DNA of 64,000 nucleotides from the NCBI RefSeq assembly GCF_019703515.2, contig NC_059348.1, positions 19,487,656-19,551,655 of the forward strand, written 5' to 3'. This DNA is from Myxocyprinus asiaticus (taxonomy: Eukaryota > Chordata > Actinopteri > Cypriniformes > Catostomidae). The notes under the pieces are model-generated. The model had not been told where the DNA came from and searched no databases. It saw only the letters and a program-made list of their open reading frames with translations. Made by a program: the position numbers and the translations under genes. Below are positions 1 through 11,171 of the stretch, piece by piece (the stretch's first letter is position 1; each line of letters opens with the position of its first letter).

Positions 1-50
1 GTGGTACTCCACCCCTTCTCTCTCTTGCTTTTTCTGCTCCCGAGTGGTAT
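1..50 (-). CDS. mpp3: MPP exon: GUK domain, cut by window edge
   Basis: Minus-strand exon with acceptor tttcaacag just above base 50. It reads TTREQKKQEREGVEYH and continues outside the window. TTR plus GVEYHF is the conserved GMP-binding-site region of the MAGUK GUK domain. The phase agrees with the exon at 5715-5795. Confidence 0.9.
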   Translation of the reverse strand, partial: MPLGSRKSKREKGWST

Positions 51-482
51 CTGTTGAAATAAAAAAAATCTGGCAATAATCAAAGGTCTTATTCATTCCA
101 AATTAAGTTACACTATCTGGCTGATACACCTCACGACAATGTAAATGCAATGAAACATTTTTATGTAAAAGCCAGTGCTGTGCACCATACAGAATTGAAT
201 TAAGAATGCCTTTCAAATTCCAATTTAATTCCTGAATTTAATTAGAATTTGAATTGAGGTAGCAAATAGGATGAATTAAAGAAAGTAGAATCAAAATGGA
301 ATGAAATTCATATAACTGCTGTAAGGGTAGTTTTTAATAATACATTTAATTTATCGGTATGAATTACCCATTAATATGTTATCATACGCACAACATATCG
401 TTTTTTTTTAGATACATTAAAAAATATTATTATTCACTGTTTAAAATGCCACCTATTGAATCTTTCGTCACACTTTATATTT
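51..482. other. AT-rich intron sequence
   Basis: Very AT-rich, with no exon-like open frame or recognised repeat. It is part of the MPP intron between 50 and 5715. Confidence 0.6.
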
Positions 483-766
483 GGTGTCTTTAACTACTAT
501 GTACTAACATTAAAATACATACAATACAATGTATTTACTGTTTAACTACATTCTCACAAGATTCACATTTGCTGCTACTGAGTTTGAAGTATGGATAGGT
601 TTAGGTGCAGGGGTAGGGTTAGGTTTTAGGGTAAGGGTTGGGTTAGAGGTAAGGTTAGCAGTGTAACTACAAATGTAATTAAATGATGGTACTTTAAATG
701 TAAGTACAATGCACATAAAACGTACATTTATGTGAACTCAAGTAGGCTACATAGTAGTTAGACACC
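483..766. mobile_element. MITE, about 284 bp, with telomere-like core
   Basis: Terminal inverted repeats: GGTGTCTTTAACTACTATGT at the left and, inverted, GGTGTCTAACTACTATGT at the right (about 18 bp, one 2-base gap). AT-rich flanks (tatattt / taatatt) may be the target duplication. The middle (about 600-660) is rich in GGGTTAG-like words; this is a common dispersed fish repeat core, not a telomere. No coding capacity. Confidence 0.7.
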
Positions 767-2939
767 TAATATTACTCCAACGAAACTTTTATTTTACATG
801 TATATTAATTTAACTTTTATTTTTTAGACTATTGTCGATGAACACTTAATTTCCCAGAATGCTCCTATTTTATACCTGTTAATTTTATGAAGTTTGAAAG
901 TCTGAAAGCAATGTGTTGGATATTTTGTGGTGCTTTGCGAAATTAAAATCTGTTTTGATGGCTGTGTTAATTGTTCTGACAGTATTGAAATCAGTTTAGA
1001 GAAGTATAATTAACTGAGAAAGGATTAAATCATATAAGGGATTAAATAGGTATAATTAGTCAAAATTAGTTATGTTATTATTTATGCTATTTTGCAAAAC
1101 TTTTTGTGTGACTGGATTTCTTTGAAATGCAATTCAGTAAATTCCTCTTTCTGTTATTCCAGTTCTAATTCCAATTCAACTTAAATTATGAATTTTACAA
1201 ACACAGTATAAAAGTACACTGGCAATTTTTGGAATTCATTTTGAGTGCATCGATATTATGAAGGAAACGTGATGGAAAGGCAGTCTGGTAACGTGTGACC
1301 AAAACTGAGCAGGGGTTAGGTAGTGTGATGGCCCTTGTTTAACTAGACTGAGTCACACAGAAAGTATGCTCAGAGGTGAGCTTAACTAGGCTCGAGGAGC
1401 TTGCCACACACCCTAACTATAATTGTCCACACGTTCTCCACATACTCCAAAATAAACTATAAACTTTTACCACCACTGGGGGGGCAACAGGTCAAGCCAA
1501 ATGTGATTTGTGCATGTGTGTGTGCACACATAAAACTTTGTTTATGGAGCATGCGTACAATGCGATAAGGCAAATTACTAAGCTCACTGCATTAAAATTA
1601 AACTGATCCATTATTGCCAAAACTGATCTTGAAGCCCATCAACAAAATGCTATTCCCAGTCATTAAACAGCAAATACAACCTCATCTCAGTGCAGCATTA
1701 AAGTACAAGACTTTATATGGAGCTCTTGGGCCAGCAGCAGACTGTTACAAAATATATTGTTCCAAAGCACTCAAAGTAAAATCCAATAGCAGAATCAAAG
1801 CTGTTTATTAGTTGTTGTTGTCATTAGCTGTGGTGGCATTAAATCACTGCCACCGTCTTACTGATCGACTTTTGCACTCACTGCTCAAACGCCATAAATC
1901 AAATAAATGTAGACATGTCAGACAGAGTTAAATCCTAACCCTGTTTCATTACAGTTCGGAAGCTTGGATGACAGTCAGAAATATGGCAAGCTGTTAGTTT
2001 GAGCTTCCAGAGGGGAGAAACTGGCAAGATGAACACCAGCCTATGGCAGGAAGATGGCATTGCTCCAGAAAGGGGAGGAAAGTCACATGGCTCCCTTAAT
2101 CACTGCATTGACAACCTAGCTGTTAGTAGCTGTGATTGTCCCTATCTTTAATCACTCTATTGTCCCCTGTCCACATCATTCTTGGGCATCAGAGTTGAAG
2201 TTAAAAGCTGATTCTGTTCTCCACCTCCACTCTGGCAGTCTCTTCAGCGTACAGTCTTTAGGCCTAAGTGTGGGAAAATGTGATGGTCTGCATACATTTT
2301 ATTCATGAACATTTACAAAACTGTGGCATCAAAGCACACATTAGCTTTAGTTTTAGAAAATATGGCTGTTCTTGTTTCCTGTTTGTCAGTTTACTTGCTT
2401 GAAGGTATGAACTACATTTCAAGTAGCACACAGTTTATGGTCAACATCTCACTAGTTGACTCAAAACAACTCTAATTTGGAAATGACATTTTCTTTTTTT
2501 GCTGTAATCTTGCCCTCTCCTGTTAAAGCTCTGTCACATACACTGACTAAGAATCGAAGAAGGGTGACAGATTAAACAACATTTATCTCCAATTCCCTGT
2601 CATGAACTGCCATAATGAGAACTGGAGCATCACGCAAACAACTGTAAAAGACTGAATTATAATGCAACTTGTGGAGACTTTACATAGCTAATGTTTATTG
2701 TTCCTTTGGGGCTTGTCGTAGAACATATATGTTCATACACAGCATCAGTAAGAAAAAGATTTACATTCAAAAACAGAAACTGTTCTGTCTTCACTTTCTT
2801 ATCTTATTTGTCAGACAAGTGTAGGAGAATATAAAAACTCTTCGTTACTAGGGCTGTTCAATTCCAAAAATTTTGTTCAATTCTTAAGAACAAAACGGGA
2901 GGCAAAGTAAAACCTTATGATAACCAGTGCAATATAAAG
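767..2939. other. Intron sequence with no recognised genes
   Basis: AT-rich non-coding sequence. Short open frames such as 1614-1811 have no domain-like content. No transposon ends were recognised. Confidence 0.5.
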
Positions 2940-3916
2940 CATACTGTCACGATTTAGCAGAGACTGATAGAGGCTCAGGACCCAAACGCAGAGTTAAAAA
3001 TAAGGAAATGTATTTTTACAAAAGCAAAAACAAACACAAACTCCCACAATGGGGAAAAACAATAAAAGTAAACTACCCCGAAGGGGAAAAAGTAATCCAG
3101 GCTGGGGTAGGGGAAACAGGACAACAGGACCGACCGGACCGAACAGAGAAGGGATCGTGAACAGGACTGAACATACAAAAAACAGGACCAACCAACTAGA
3201 CCGACTGGAAAACAAGACGAACTGGCACTGGACAGCAAACATGAGGAGACTAAAACAGGGAGAGAAATCAACAGGTTAACAAGACAGGGCAGGTGTGACT
3301 AATAAATGAATAATGGGCAAACAAGGAGGCGGGGTATGACGTAGAGAGACATGTGGCGATACAGAAACAAAACAAAGCCATGTGCTCTCACAAGACAACA
3401 AAACACCCGAATGGCATGAGCACACATCGCCAAGACAATAAGGCAACATACACCCATGCCAACCGATAAACAAGAAAAGAGAATGCGTAGCAAAACGAAA
3501 CAAAACCTGAGCGTATATCACAAGGCAAACTCCAACCAATTCATGAAACAGGTGACAAAAACAAGACAGGACACCTGTGCGAGAGTTCGGCCACACACAA
3601 ACCCGAAATCTCAGACCGAAATGACCGAACCTCAGCACAACATGAAGACAGCTCACAACCCGGGCGCACAGCGCAAAGCGAGCACAATGCGTTTCCATGA
3701 CTGACACAGACATGGAGCATGAGTGTCTGGACCCTGACACAGACCGAAACTGAACCAGACAGGGAAGTCTGGATCCAGACACCATGCTCCGGACATGAAA
3801 CACAAGACAGTTTTCGAACCGGGCGCACAGTGCAACGTGAGGGCTATGCGAGGCACACCCGTGTTCAAGAGAGACAGACATAAACTATTGATGTGAGTGC
3901 ATGCCACCAAGATGAC

Positions 3917-4811
3917 TGTGACGAGGAGGAGGGTGTGGCCAGGCCATGATGGAGCACGGCTGGTGCTGAATCAGCGGGAGAGTGAGATAAGGGGCGGCCA
4001 GAGGCAATGGTTGAGGAGAGAGAGACGCATGCGGCCGCGCTGCACATTTGTTTAGGTTGGTTTTATGTTGAGTTTTTCATTAAACTTTTATGTTGATTGT
4101 TCAGCCGGTTCCTGCCTCCTCCTTGCCCGTCCTTTACCTGTTACTGTGGTGCCGAAAACCCGGGAGGGAGGAGGGATGTGCTCTCACGGAGTCCTCACTG
4201 CTGCCATTCGCCAGGGGAGCAGCCGTGGCCGTCTGCCTGGGTACGGAGGGGTCGCTGCTGGCTACCAAGAGCTGGAGGAACCATGGCCATCTGCCGAGAA
4301 GGGGAGGAGCGGTTCTGTCCGCCAGGGGCCGGAGGACTCACTGCTGACTGCCGGGGGAGGAGCAAGCTGGCGTCCGCCAGAGGGCGGAGGAGTGGTTGAG
4401 GACCGGGCAACAGCATGTCTGGGAGCCGGCGAGCAAGTTCTCCTCTCTCTCTCTCTTTGTGTGTCTCTGCTCACCCTTTCCCTCTCCCCACGCCTCCCCT
4501 CGTCTCTCCTCCAGGTTCGCAGGAGGCGGGGTGGACCACCGGCTGACAGAATGGCCAGAAGGGCAGCGTCTCCTCCCAGAGAAGGGGGGAGTTAGTCAGA
4601 CTGGTGGAGCCCTGACCTGAATCGGGCAGGGGAGGAGTGTGATGTGGAGGAGTGCATGGCTGGGCCGTGATGGAGCACAGCCGGCCGCGCTGCATGTGTG
4701 TCTGTTCATTTATATTTTATGTTGTTTTAAGTTAATTTATATCATTAAACTTTTATGTTGACTGTTCAGCTGGTTCCCGCCACCTCCTTGCCCGACCTTT
4801 TAATTGTTACA
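3917..4811 (+). mobile_element. Miniature LTR retrotransposon (TRIM-like)
   Basis: Two direct LTRs (3917-4145 and 4638-4811, the right one with an internal deletion), starting TGTGA and ending GTTACT/GTTACA, enclose only about 490 bp. A perfect 5-bp target duplication ATGAC flanks it (3912-3916, 4812-4816). A primer-binding site lies just inside the left LTR, and a purine-rich tract (ggggaggag) precedes the right LTR. The GC-rich interior has open frames but no gag or pol similarity that I recognise. It is non-autonomous by inference. A second copy lies at 36170-37121. Confidence 0.82.
4147..4164 (+). promoter_or_regulatory. Primer-binding site of miniature LTR element
   Basis: TGGTGCCGAAAACCCGGG begins two bases after the left LTR. 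It starts with TGG, the complement of a tRNA CCA end, and the same site with one base fewer is at 36376-36393. The priming tRNA was not identified. Confidence 0.75.
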
Positions 4812-5076
4812 ATGACATAAGCGTGATGCACCCATATCATGGAGCATGAGTGTCCGGATCCTGACACAGACAGAAACCAAACCAGACAGGAAGTCAGAAT
4901 CCAGACACCATGCTCCAGACATGAAACAAGACAGACCGAAGCGCGTACGGCAGGGAATACAACTGAAACTCACACAAAGACAGACAACGAAACACAAGAC
5001 AGAGATGGGACGATGATGCCATGGTCCTGTCAGACAAAAACCCAGACTGACAGAGTGACAGGACCATGACACATAC

Positions 5077-5714
5077 TTTATATTATTTATAATTGATACT
5101 ATGAATGACAATAGATCTTAAAAATTTCTATCAATAATATATGCAGATCAATGAATTAAATATGGGTCTTTAAAATCTGTATTTTGAATAGGTGCTGTTG
5201 AGGATACTCTGGAATGTGTTTAAGTTTTGTGTTAGATGGAATAAACAGTCCAAACATGTCACGCCCCTGAGTAGAATTGATTGTCCTGAGCAGTGTCGAT
5301 TCTACTCTTGATTTCCAGTGCCTCAGAATCTAATATTTTTGGAATCGACTCCCAGCCCTACTGGTTACACAATCATCATGGAATACAATCATCATTTGCA
5401 TCAATTTGTATTTGCTGTGAAAAAAAAAATAAAAAAATTCTGGATCAGATCTGAGCAGCACCATAGCTTGTCAGTGCTTTAGTGTGAGAAAAAGCTCAAG
5501 GCCACGAGGCCTAGCTACTGTCTCTAGTAATTTTAAACTTGCTCAGCAGGGAGTTGAGTCTTTGGGGCTGTGAACACATGGCAAAAAATATAAATGAAGC
5601 TTATGAATAAAAATCAGCAGAACAATCAGCTAATGGGAGGTCAGCCTTACTGATTGTTCAAATCAGACAAATACTGTCAGGTTGATTTATTGCAGATATG
5701 TTATATGAACTCAC
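5077..5714. other. Intron sequence
   Basis: AT-rich, non-coding, no recognised repeat ends; lies between the LTR copy and the GUK exon. Confidence 0.5.
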
Positions 5715-5795
5715 ATGGCACAGTTACACTGAAGTGTTCTGGATCAGAGAGTAGAAGTTTCCTCTTCAACTCAGTAACTCCAACCCCACTCGGCC
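5715..5795 (-). CDS. mpp3: MPP exon: GUK P-loop-like segment
   Basis: An 81-bp exon with acceptor gtacag and donor gtgagt, phase 2 in and 1 out. It encodes [15 protein letters not shown] (Gly shared with the previous exon), then [11 protein letters not shown]. This is the position of the kinase P-loop, but the Lys-Ser of true guanylate kinases (GxxGxGKS) is replaced by Val-Thr. This is as in other MPP proteins, whose GUK domain binds proteins instead of phosphorylating GMP. The final T joins AT of the next exon as Tyr (VPYTTR). Confidence 0.92.
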
Positions 5796-7052
5796 CTGTA
5801 CAACACACATACACGCAGACACACACTTTTTCTTCAATTAATCAACACTGACATAGCAATAAAATCTGCAGTCCACACTCACTGAATAACTCACTCAATA
5901 TACAGTAAATACATGCTTATCTAAATCACCAGTGTCACAGTATATATTTTCATCAAACTTCAGTCATGATCTCCGTCCAAACATTTTCTCTTTTATGTTG
6001 AGCCCATATAAAAGACTGCAGACTTGGCTGGTTGAGTGGTACATGAACAGCTTCAGTGTAGTCCTTGTTTGTAGGCTGACATGTACTGTATTTAAAATGT
6101 TCATGGACTGTCTGGGCCATGAAGTGCTCCTTTATTCCGGCAGGCATCTGCTGTTTCCATCAGTGGGCCGTAAGCATTGGGATGATGGGGTAATGCGGTA
6201 TTGATTTCAAGCTGTGGCTCCCGCCACTCGTACCCTTTCCAAAACACAGATCTAGTCCCTGCTCTGGCCCGCACACCCCCAGACAGAAAAGCCATACTAC
6301 TGTAGTGAAAATCAAGAACCTGTCTAGTGCTCATTCAAGAGAGTCTAAATGCCAGTGTCTGCCAGCCACAAACAGAAGGGACAGTCTCTGTAAGTGTGTC
6401 TCTAGAAATTAAAGTACGCGATTGCATCACTGGTTGCAACTGGCCTTCATGATTCTGAAAATTCCTGCCATTCTGATAACTTTAAATTCATGTTTGGCTC
6501 AGTATTGCTTTTCACAGCCAATGAGTTTCACAGAGTGAGAGGAAAGAAGAAATCACACTGAGGGTAAAAAATGAAAATATTAAATCTTCTTGTTTGACCT
6601 CATGTGGGCTTTCTGCCTGCCCTTGCTGTCATCATCCACCAATGCATCACCAGAACTCATCTTGCCAACAAACCTGTGGGTTGATGGTCTTCGAAATATT
6701 TGCTAACTCTGTCTTTGGTCAGTTGAACAAACACATTAAGGAAGATACAGTATGTTTTCATTCCAGTATGCCTTTTAAGTAATAGTTCTACATAGGCATC
6801 CCTAGGCAATCAGAGGTCAGAGAATTAGACGTTAACGTTCTGTTCCCGTGGCCAACAAAAACTCATAAGAATGACATACATTAAAAGTAAAACTAGTAAT
6901 TTGTACAACAACCTGCTCATTTGGAATAGATGAGCAGACTGTTTTGGTGGGCTGAAACTATTGTGAACATCTTGTTTGTTTCATATGCAAGAAAACAAAT
7001 TATTTTGTGGTTTAACTAACTGTTATAGAAAATACAGTTTCAGCAGGTATGC
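5796..7052. other. Intron sequence
   Basis: No exon or transposon recognised. Open frames at 5932-6334 on both strands overlap each other and lack splice or domain support. Confidence 0.45.

Positions 7053-7089
<37 letters not shown>
7053..7089. repeat. (TAA)n microsatellite
   Basis: About 12 units of the trinucleotide AAT/TAA, followed by a second short run at 7099-7109. Confidence 0.95.
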
Positions 7090-7197
7090 GTCAAGTCAAT
7101 AATAATAATTGTTATGTAGTGCAATAAACAAACCCAAGGTTGCTTCACAATGCAAAAATGAATACAACAGAAAGAGGTAGGGTACAACGAGGCTAAA

Positions 7198-7727
7198 GGC
7201 TGCATGGGGTAAAAGGCTCCTTTGATGTTATTTTCTCCCAAAACACTAAATAGCATCAAAAACTACCACAGAACTTTCCTAAACACCTGTTTGTCACTAT
7301 GAACTGCAAAATCTAAAGGTTGATTTTGAGGCAATTTGATCTTATATTTAATATTTTTTTAAATGTTGTAAATGTATGTAGATAATTATCCTGGAAATTA
7401 TAACATTTATTTTGAGACAAAATACTAATTTGTCATTTTCGATTTTTTTCAAAGTGATTATATAAAAAAAATGTCAGTAACTGTCCAATAAGTGAAAGGA
7501 TAGTATTTGGGGTAAAAGCCAAAAAAAGTGTTTATCTTGAATAAGCACTATCTTAATTTGTTACTCAAAAAATCATCTTGCTGTCTCAAAAGTATTTGTG
7601 TAAATTGACAAATTGTGCCCTATAAATATTGCCCAGGTATCAACTCTATATCAATATAACCCCCCTGGGGGCCTTTTACCCCAAGTGAGGGAGCCTTTTA
7701 CCCCAGGTGTGGGGTAAAAGGCTCCCT
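7198..7727. repeat. Cluster of GGGGTAAAAGGCTCC motif copies with perfect hairpin
   Basis: The word GGGGTAAAAGGCTCC or its complement appears at about 7203, 7668-7683, 7689-7705 and 7710-7726, with a partial copy (ggggtaaaagcc) near 7508. The two central copies are exactly inverted: 18-bp arms 7688-7705 and 7710-7727 around a 4-base loop GGTG. No protein similarity seen. Confidence 0.85.
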
Positions 7728-7864
7728 TGCCACCTTTAAAAAAAAAAAAACGATTGTAATCAAAATAACCTTCTGTTGTTATTTTTTTCCCATGCAAATT
7801 ATGTTGCTCCATCAATATTCTTGAATACTATATTTCTTGAATCTTGAGACACTTTGTGACCAGA

Positions 7865-8060
7865 AAAAAGCAGGTATAACAACAAAAAAGATCAACAAGA
7901 AAGAGGTATAACAACAAAAAAGAGCAACAAGAAAGAAGTATAACAACAGCAACAAAAAAGTAAAAAATAAGAGGTAGCTATAACAACAAAAATAAACAAG
8001 AAAGAGGCATAACAATGAAAATGAGCAACATGAAATATAGGTATAAGTATGGCAACAAAA
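7865..8060 (+). repeat. AT-rich minisatellite, unit about 32 bp
   Basis: Five to six imperfect copies of a unit resembling ggtataacaacaaaaaagag followed by caacaagaaaga, directly abutting the DIRS element end at 8064. Units drift towards the right. Confidence 0.85.
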
Positions 8061-8063
8061 CTT

Positions 8064-8391
8064 CTTGGTTACTGATGTAACCTCTGTTCCCTGATGGAGG
8101 GAACGAGACGTTGTGTCGATGTAGTGACTCTAGGGGTTTGCTCTTGAGAGCCCCAATCACCTTTGCTTTATTCAGAAAAGGCCAATGAAAATTGGCGAGT
8201 GGAATTTGCATGCCACTCTCCACCCCGGACATACGGTATAAAAGGAGATGGCGTGCACCACTCATTCAGAGTTGTGCTCAGGAGCCGAGGGAGAGTCCCA
8301 GCCATGTCAGCGGTCGGTTCAGCGCCACGGCAGGAGGGACACAACGTCTCGTTCCCTCCATCAGGGAACAGAGGTTACATCAGTAACCAAG
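8064..8391 (+). repeat. DIRS right terminal repeat and complementary region, 54-bp perfect arms
   Basis: Arms 8064-8117 and 8338-8391 are perfect inverted copies (54 bp), each beginning CTTGGTTACTGATGTAACC read inwards. Between them lies an inverted copy of the element's left terminal sequence with CCAAT, octamer and TATA boxes. Just beyond (from about 8394) is ttccctgtctgtca, identical to the element's left end. This adjacency of both element ends inside the element is the DIRS internal complementary region, which in the known mechanism templates circle closure. Confidence 0.82.
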
Positions 8392-8674
8392 ACCTTCCCT
8401 GTCTGTCACCCACTCAACATTGTGTTGATGTAGTGACACTAGGGGTTCCTATACGAAACGTACGCAGGCTCACCTGAAAAGGGGCATACCATGAGTACTG
8501 GGCCTAGCGGCATTACTCCTCCGCCGAGTTCGCCACCGAATAGTGCTTAAGGAATTAAAGAGGCGTCCAGTGTTCACCGGTTGCGGGGAACTGTTGTGGA
8601 CAAGATAGCGCACATTATCACCTTAAAAGGGGAAAGTCGTAAATGCAAGCGATACACCCGACCGACTGCCCAGC

Positions 8675-8986
8675 CTACCTGTTGTTATCCCGTAACACTC
8701 GGGTCGAAACTGGTTCTATGCGCAGGTTGTAGAACCTCGCAAAGGTATTGGGTCTGGCGATTGTCTTGATGAGCCTTTGCGACAGGTTGGAAAGCGCTAA
8801 CCAGGTTTCCAGCCTCTGCGCTAACGGCACCAAGAGGACAATTGGATTTATCACGCCCGGGGTGGGTGGTTCGAGGTGAAGCAGAGCAGACACCCCACCG
8901 GGAAGATTGTCTGGGGGAGGCGTGCTGCCCTGCGAGCCCGCAACGGTGGTCGGTGGCTGGGGTTGGTGAGCGGCCCTAAGAACCAC
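8675..8986 (-). pseudogene. DIRS RT start fused to tyrosine-recombinase end
   Basis: One open frame contains PIVLLVPLAQRLETWLALSN and SQRLIKTI, equivalent to the region just before the RT core in the other copies (24830-24900, 58320-58390), then passes directly to ARPNTFARFYNLRIEPVS, the C-terminal end of the recombinase with its catalytic Tyr. About 3 kb of coding sequence is therefore deleted in frame. The product would have neither activity. Confidence 0.83.
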
Positions 8987-9266
8987 CGTACTTACCTGTT
9001 TACTGGCTTTCTTTCTACGGAAACAACGTCCCGCTCATTGACCGGAAAGACTTTCATCGCCTGGCCATCGCGAGCGCGAGGGCTGGAGGGGCTGAGCATT
9101 GGAGAATGACCCAGGGAATAAAGAAACTGCTCTTTTATTGACAATTTGGGTGCCGGGGCCCAGAAGGTACCCAGAGATGTTACGAGGGTACTCACCTCGT
9201 GCTAGCCCAGGGGCGGGAGTGGGGCCTTTGTGCACACCTGGATCAGGCCAGTCAACAAGAATCGCC

Positions 9267-10532
9267 TCATCCCTGGGTTGCCTGTCTCAGGACCGCTTCG
9301 AAGCCTGTCCGGGGTTCTTGACGCCCGGCTGACAGGCAGGCGGTGCCGCCTTCTTGCGGGAGGATCTTCTTCTCAGAGGCTGGTGTGCAGGCTCTGATGG
9401 TGGGGGAGCCGGGGCCGACACCACAGGAGGACAGCCCTGGTGAGAGGCAAATGGGGCGTGGGACTTTGGAGGCTTGTTGATGGCCTCCGTCTGCTACTTC
9501 ACCGTGCCCCCCTTGGGAGATGGGCACATCGAGAAAGAGGACCTTCTCGGCATCACGCATCTCTGCAAGTTTGAGCCACAGGTGCCACTTTTGGACCACC
9601 AAGGTGGACATTGTCTGGCCCAGGGTGCACGCCATGACTTTTGACACCCGTAGAGCGAGGTCAGTAGTGGTACGCAGTTCCTGCATAAGCCCTGGGTTGG
9701 TCCTACCCTCGTGCAGATCTTTAAGCGCCTTGGCCTGATGGACCTGCAGGATAGACATGGAGTGCAGGGCAGAGGCGGCCTGACCTACGGCATTGTAAGC
9801 CTTTTCCATGAGTGATGAAGAAAACATACACGCCTTGGAAGGGAGCCTTGGTCAGTTCCTCCAGGTGGCTGCACCCTGCGGGCATAAATGCACCGCTACA
9901 GCATGCTCTACCTGGGGAAGCTCGACATATCCCTTAGCCGCTCTGCTGTCAAGGGTAGTTAGGGTGGATGAGCTGGCGAAGCATGTACGGGCAGAGAAAT
10001 GTGCCTTCCACGACTTTGTGAGCTCCTCGTGCACTTCCGGGAAGAAGGACACCGGGGCGGGGCGTGGCCCGGGCAAGCCTGGTGCAAGCACGGCTGCCAA
10101 CTCAGCGTCTGCCTCATCTTGAGCTCTACCGCCCAAGAGCGGGAGCTCAGAAGATTCATCCACTTCCAAAAGCAGAAGCCCACCCTCCGATGCTGCAACC
10201 GATAACTCATCCTCGTCGCGAGCCCCAAATGAGACATTAAATCTGCCCTGAGGTGGACCGCCTGCCTCGCTCGTGAACTCTACTGGGCAGAACAAGCGTG
10301 TTGGGGGATGGGAGGTCTGTGGGGACTGAGCCGGCGGAAACGCTCCCACATCCAGATCACCCGCGGTGCTCGCCGACGCAGCCGCCTGAGTCTCAACCCT
10401 GGACGGACCGGGTCGGGAATCAGCCGCGGTGGCTCTCTGCTTCACGAAAAAGGAAGAGGGCCGCAACCGCAATGTTCTCATGGGCATGTTCTCCACAAAA
10501 GCTGCCTCGGTGTGCTGGCGACCCAAGCACAT
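9267..10532 (-). pseudogene. DIRS gag-like gene, frameshifted
   Basis: Two overlapping frames: 10532-9852 (contains EAAFVENMPMRTLRL, VSFFPEVHEELTKSW and HLCPQGAATWRN) and 9827-9267 (contains KAYNAVGQAAS, LQVHQAKALKDLHEG, LGQTMSTLVVQ). The same blocks occur in one order in the copies at 23490-24380 and 56820-58245, so this is one gag gene broken by a frameshift near 9850. The Cys/His-rich start is lost or degraded. Gag is the presumed particle protein of the element. Confidence 0.8.
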
Positions 10533-10799
10533 GAGACAGATTTCGTGGCCATCCGGTGGGGAGAGATAACAGCCGCACCCAGTAGCACAAAGTCAAAAGG
10601 ACATCTTTTAAAAAGACGGCTCTTTTAGAGAAAATATACTCTTTTGAAATAAACTCTTTTAACACCTGTGGACTCAGCTGCCGAAGCGCCCAGGGGAAGC
10701 ACAACACTCGATCATGCGAGGGTGACCGCTGATATGCGCCGTAAATTCCAGCAGCAGAAGGTAAAGTGACGGGACGAACGCACATGCGCTCGGCTCCGA

Positions 10800-10890
10800 A
10801 GAACAAGTCTGAATGAGTGGTGCACACCATCTCCTTTTATACCCGTATGTCCAGGGCAGAGAGTGGCATGCAAATTCCACTCGCCAGTTT
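10800..10890 (-). promoter_or_regulatory. DIRS left-terminal promoter, copy A
   Basis: Read on the minus strand: CCAATGAAAACTGGCGAGTG (the inverted CCAAT partner here changed by one base), then octamer ATTTGCAT, then TATA-like GTATAAAAGGAG, in the same order and spacing as at 23004-23064 and 56416-56477. Confidence 0.7.
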
Positions 10891-10993
10891 TCATTGGCCT
10901 TTTCTGAATAAAGCAAAGGTGATTGGGGCCCTCAAGAGCGAACTCCTAGTGTCACTACATCAACACAACGTCGAGTGAGTGACAGACAGGGAA

Positions 10994-11171
10994 AAGAGGT
11001 TGTGAAAAGTCAGGTATGTATAAAAAATTTTTACAGACACTGTGCTGTTGGGACAGAAACAAAATAATATACAAATCCAAAAATGTGTTGTGAGAAGAGG
11101 AAGGTTTACACAATATTTTATTTCACTTTTTCTTATATTTCAATGGCAGATAAACCAAATTCTGACCTTGC
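10994..11171. other. Short intron spacer
   Basis: AT-rich spacer between the DIRS copy and the unassigned open frame; nothing recognised. Confidence 0.4.

Larger units (their letters stand above)
2945..5071 (-). mobile_element. LTR-family A copy, split by a miniature LTR element
   Basis: Starts TGTCACGATT and ends CCATGACA, flanked by a perfect 5-bp target duplication CATAC (2940-2944 and 5072-5076). The sequence is homologous, inverted, to the LTRs at 21720-22374 and, in the same orientation, to 51208-53368. Segments near 3700-3800 and 4836-4930 repeat each other (both hold the words ggagcatgagtgt and agacaccatgctcc), so this copy has an internal duplication or is a collapsed LTR pair. A second element (3917-4811) is inserted in it. 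No intact gene. Confidence 0.8.
8064..10993 (-). mobile_element. DIRS-type retrotransposon, internally deleted copy
   Basis: Runs right to left. The left terminal repeat of the element (10993 down to about 10640) holds the same promoter as the other copies; gag fragments follow (10600-9267), then a fusion of the start of reverse transcriptase to the last residues of tyrosine recombinase (8986-8675), then the internal complementary region and right terminal repeat (about 8450-8064). Most of RT, all of RNase H and most of the recombinase are missing, so it is non-autonomous. At about 2.9 kb it is half the length of the copy at 22917-28853. Confidence 0.88.

Noticed and set aside
600..660. Interstitial telomere repeat
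   Set aside because: GGGTTAG words are irregular and sit inside a small MITE; the same kind of core occurs in dispersed repeats such as 30516-30542.
3276..3881. 201-codon minus-strand frame as a gene
   Set aside because: It lies fully inside the family A LTR copy, repeats in other copies and has no domain.
5932..6334. Overlapping frames on both strands as a nested gene
   Set aside because: No splice signals, start context or recognised motif; the frames contradict each other.
7865..8060. CRISPR-like array
   Set aside because: Units of about 32 bp are contiguous with no unique spacers; this is a minisatellite in a vertebrate intron.
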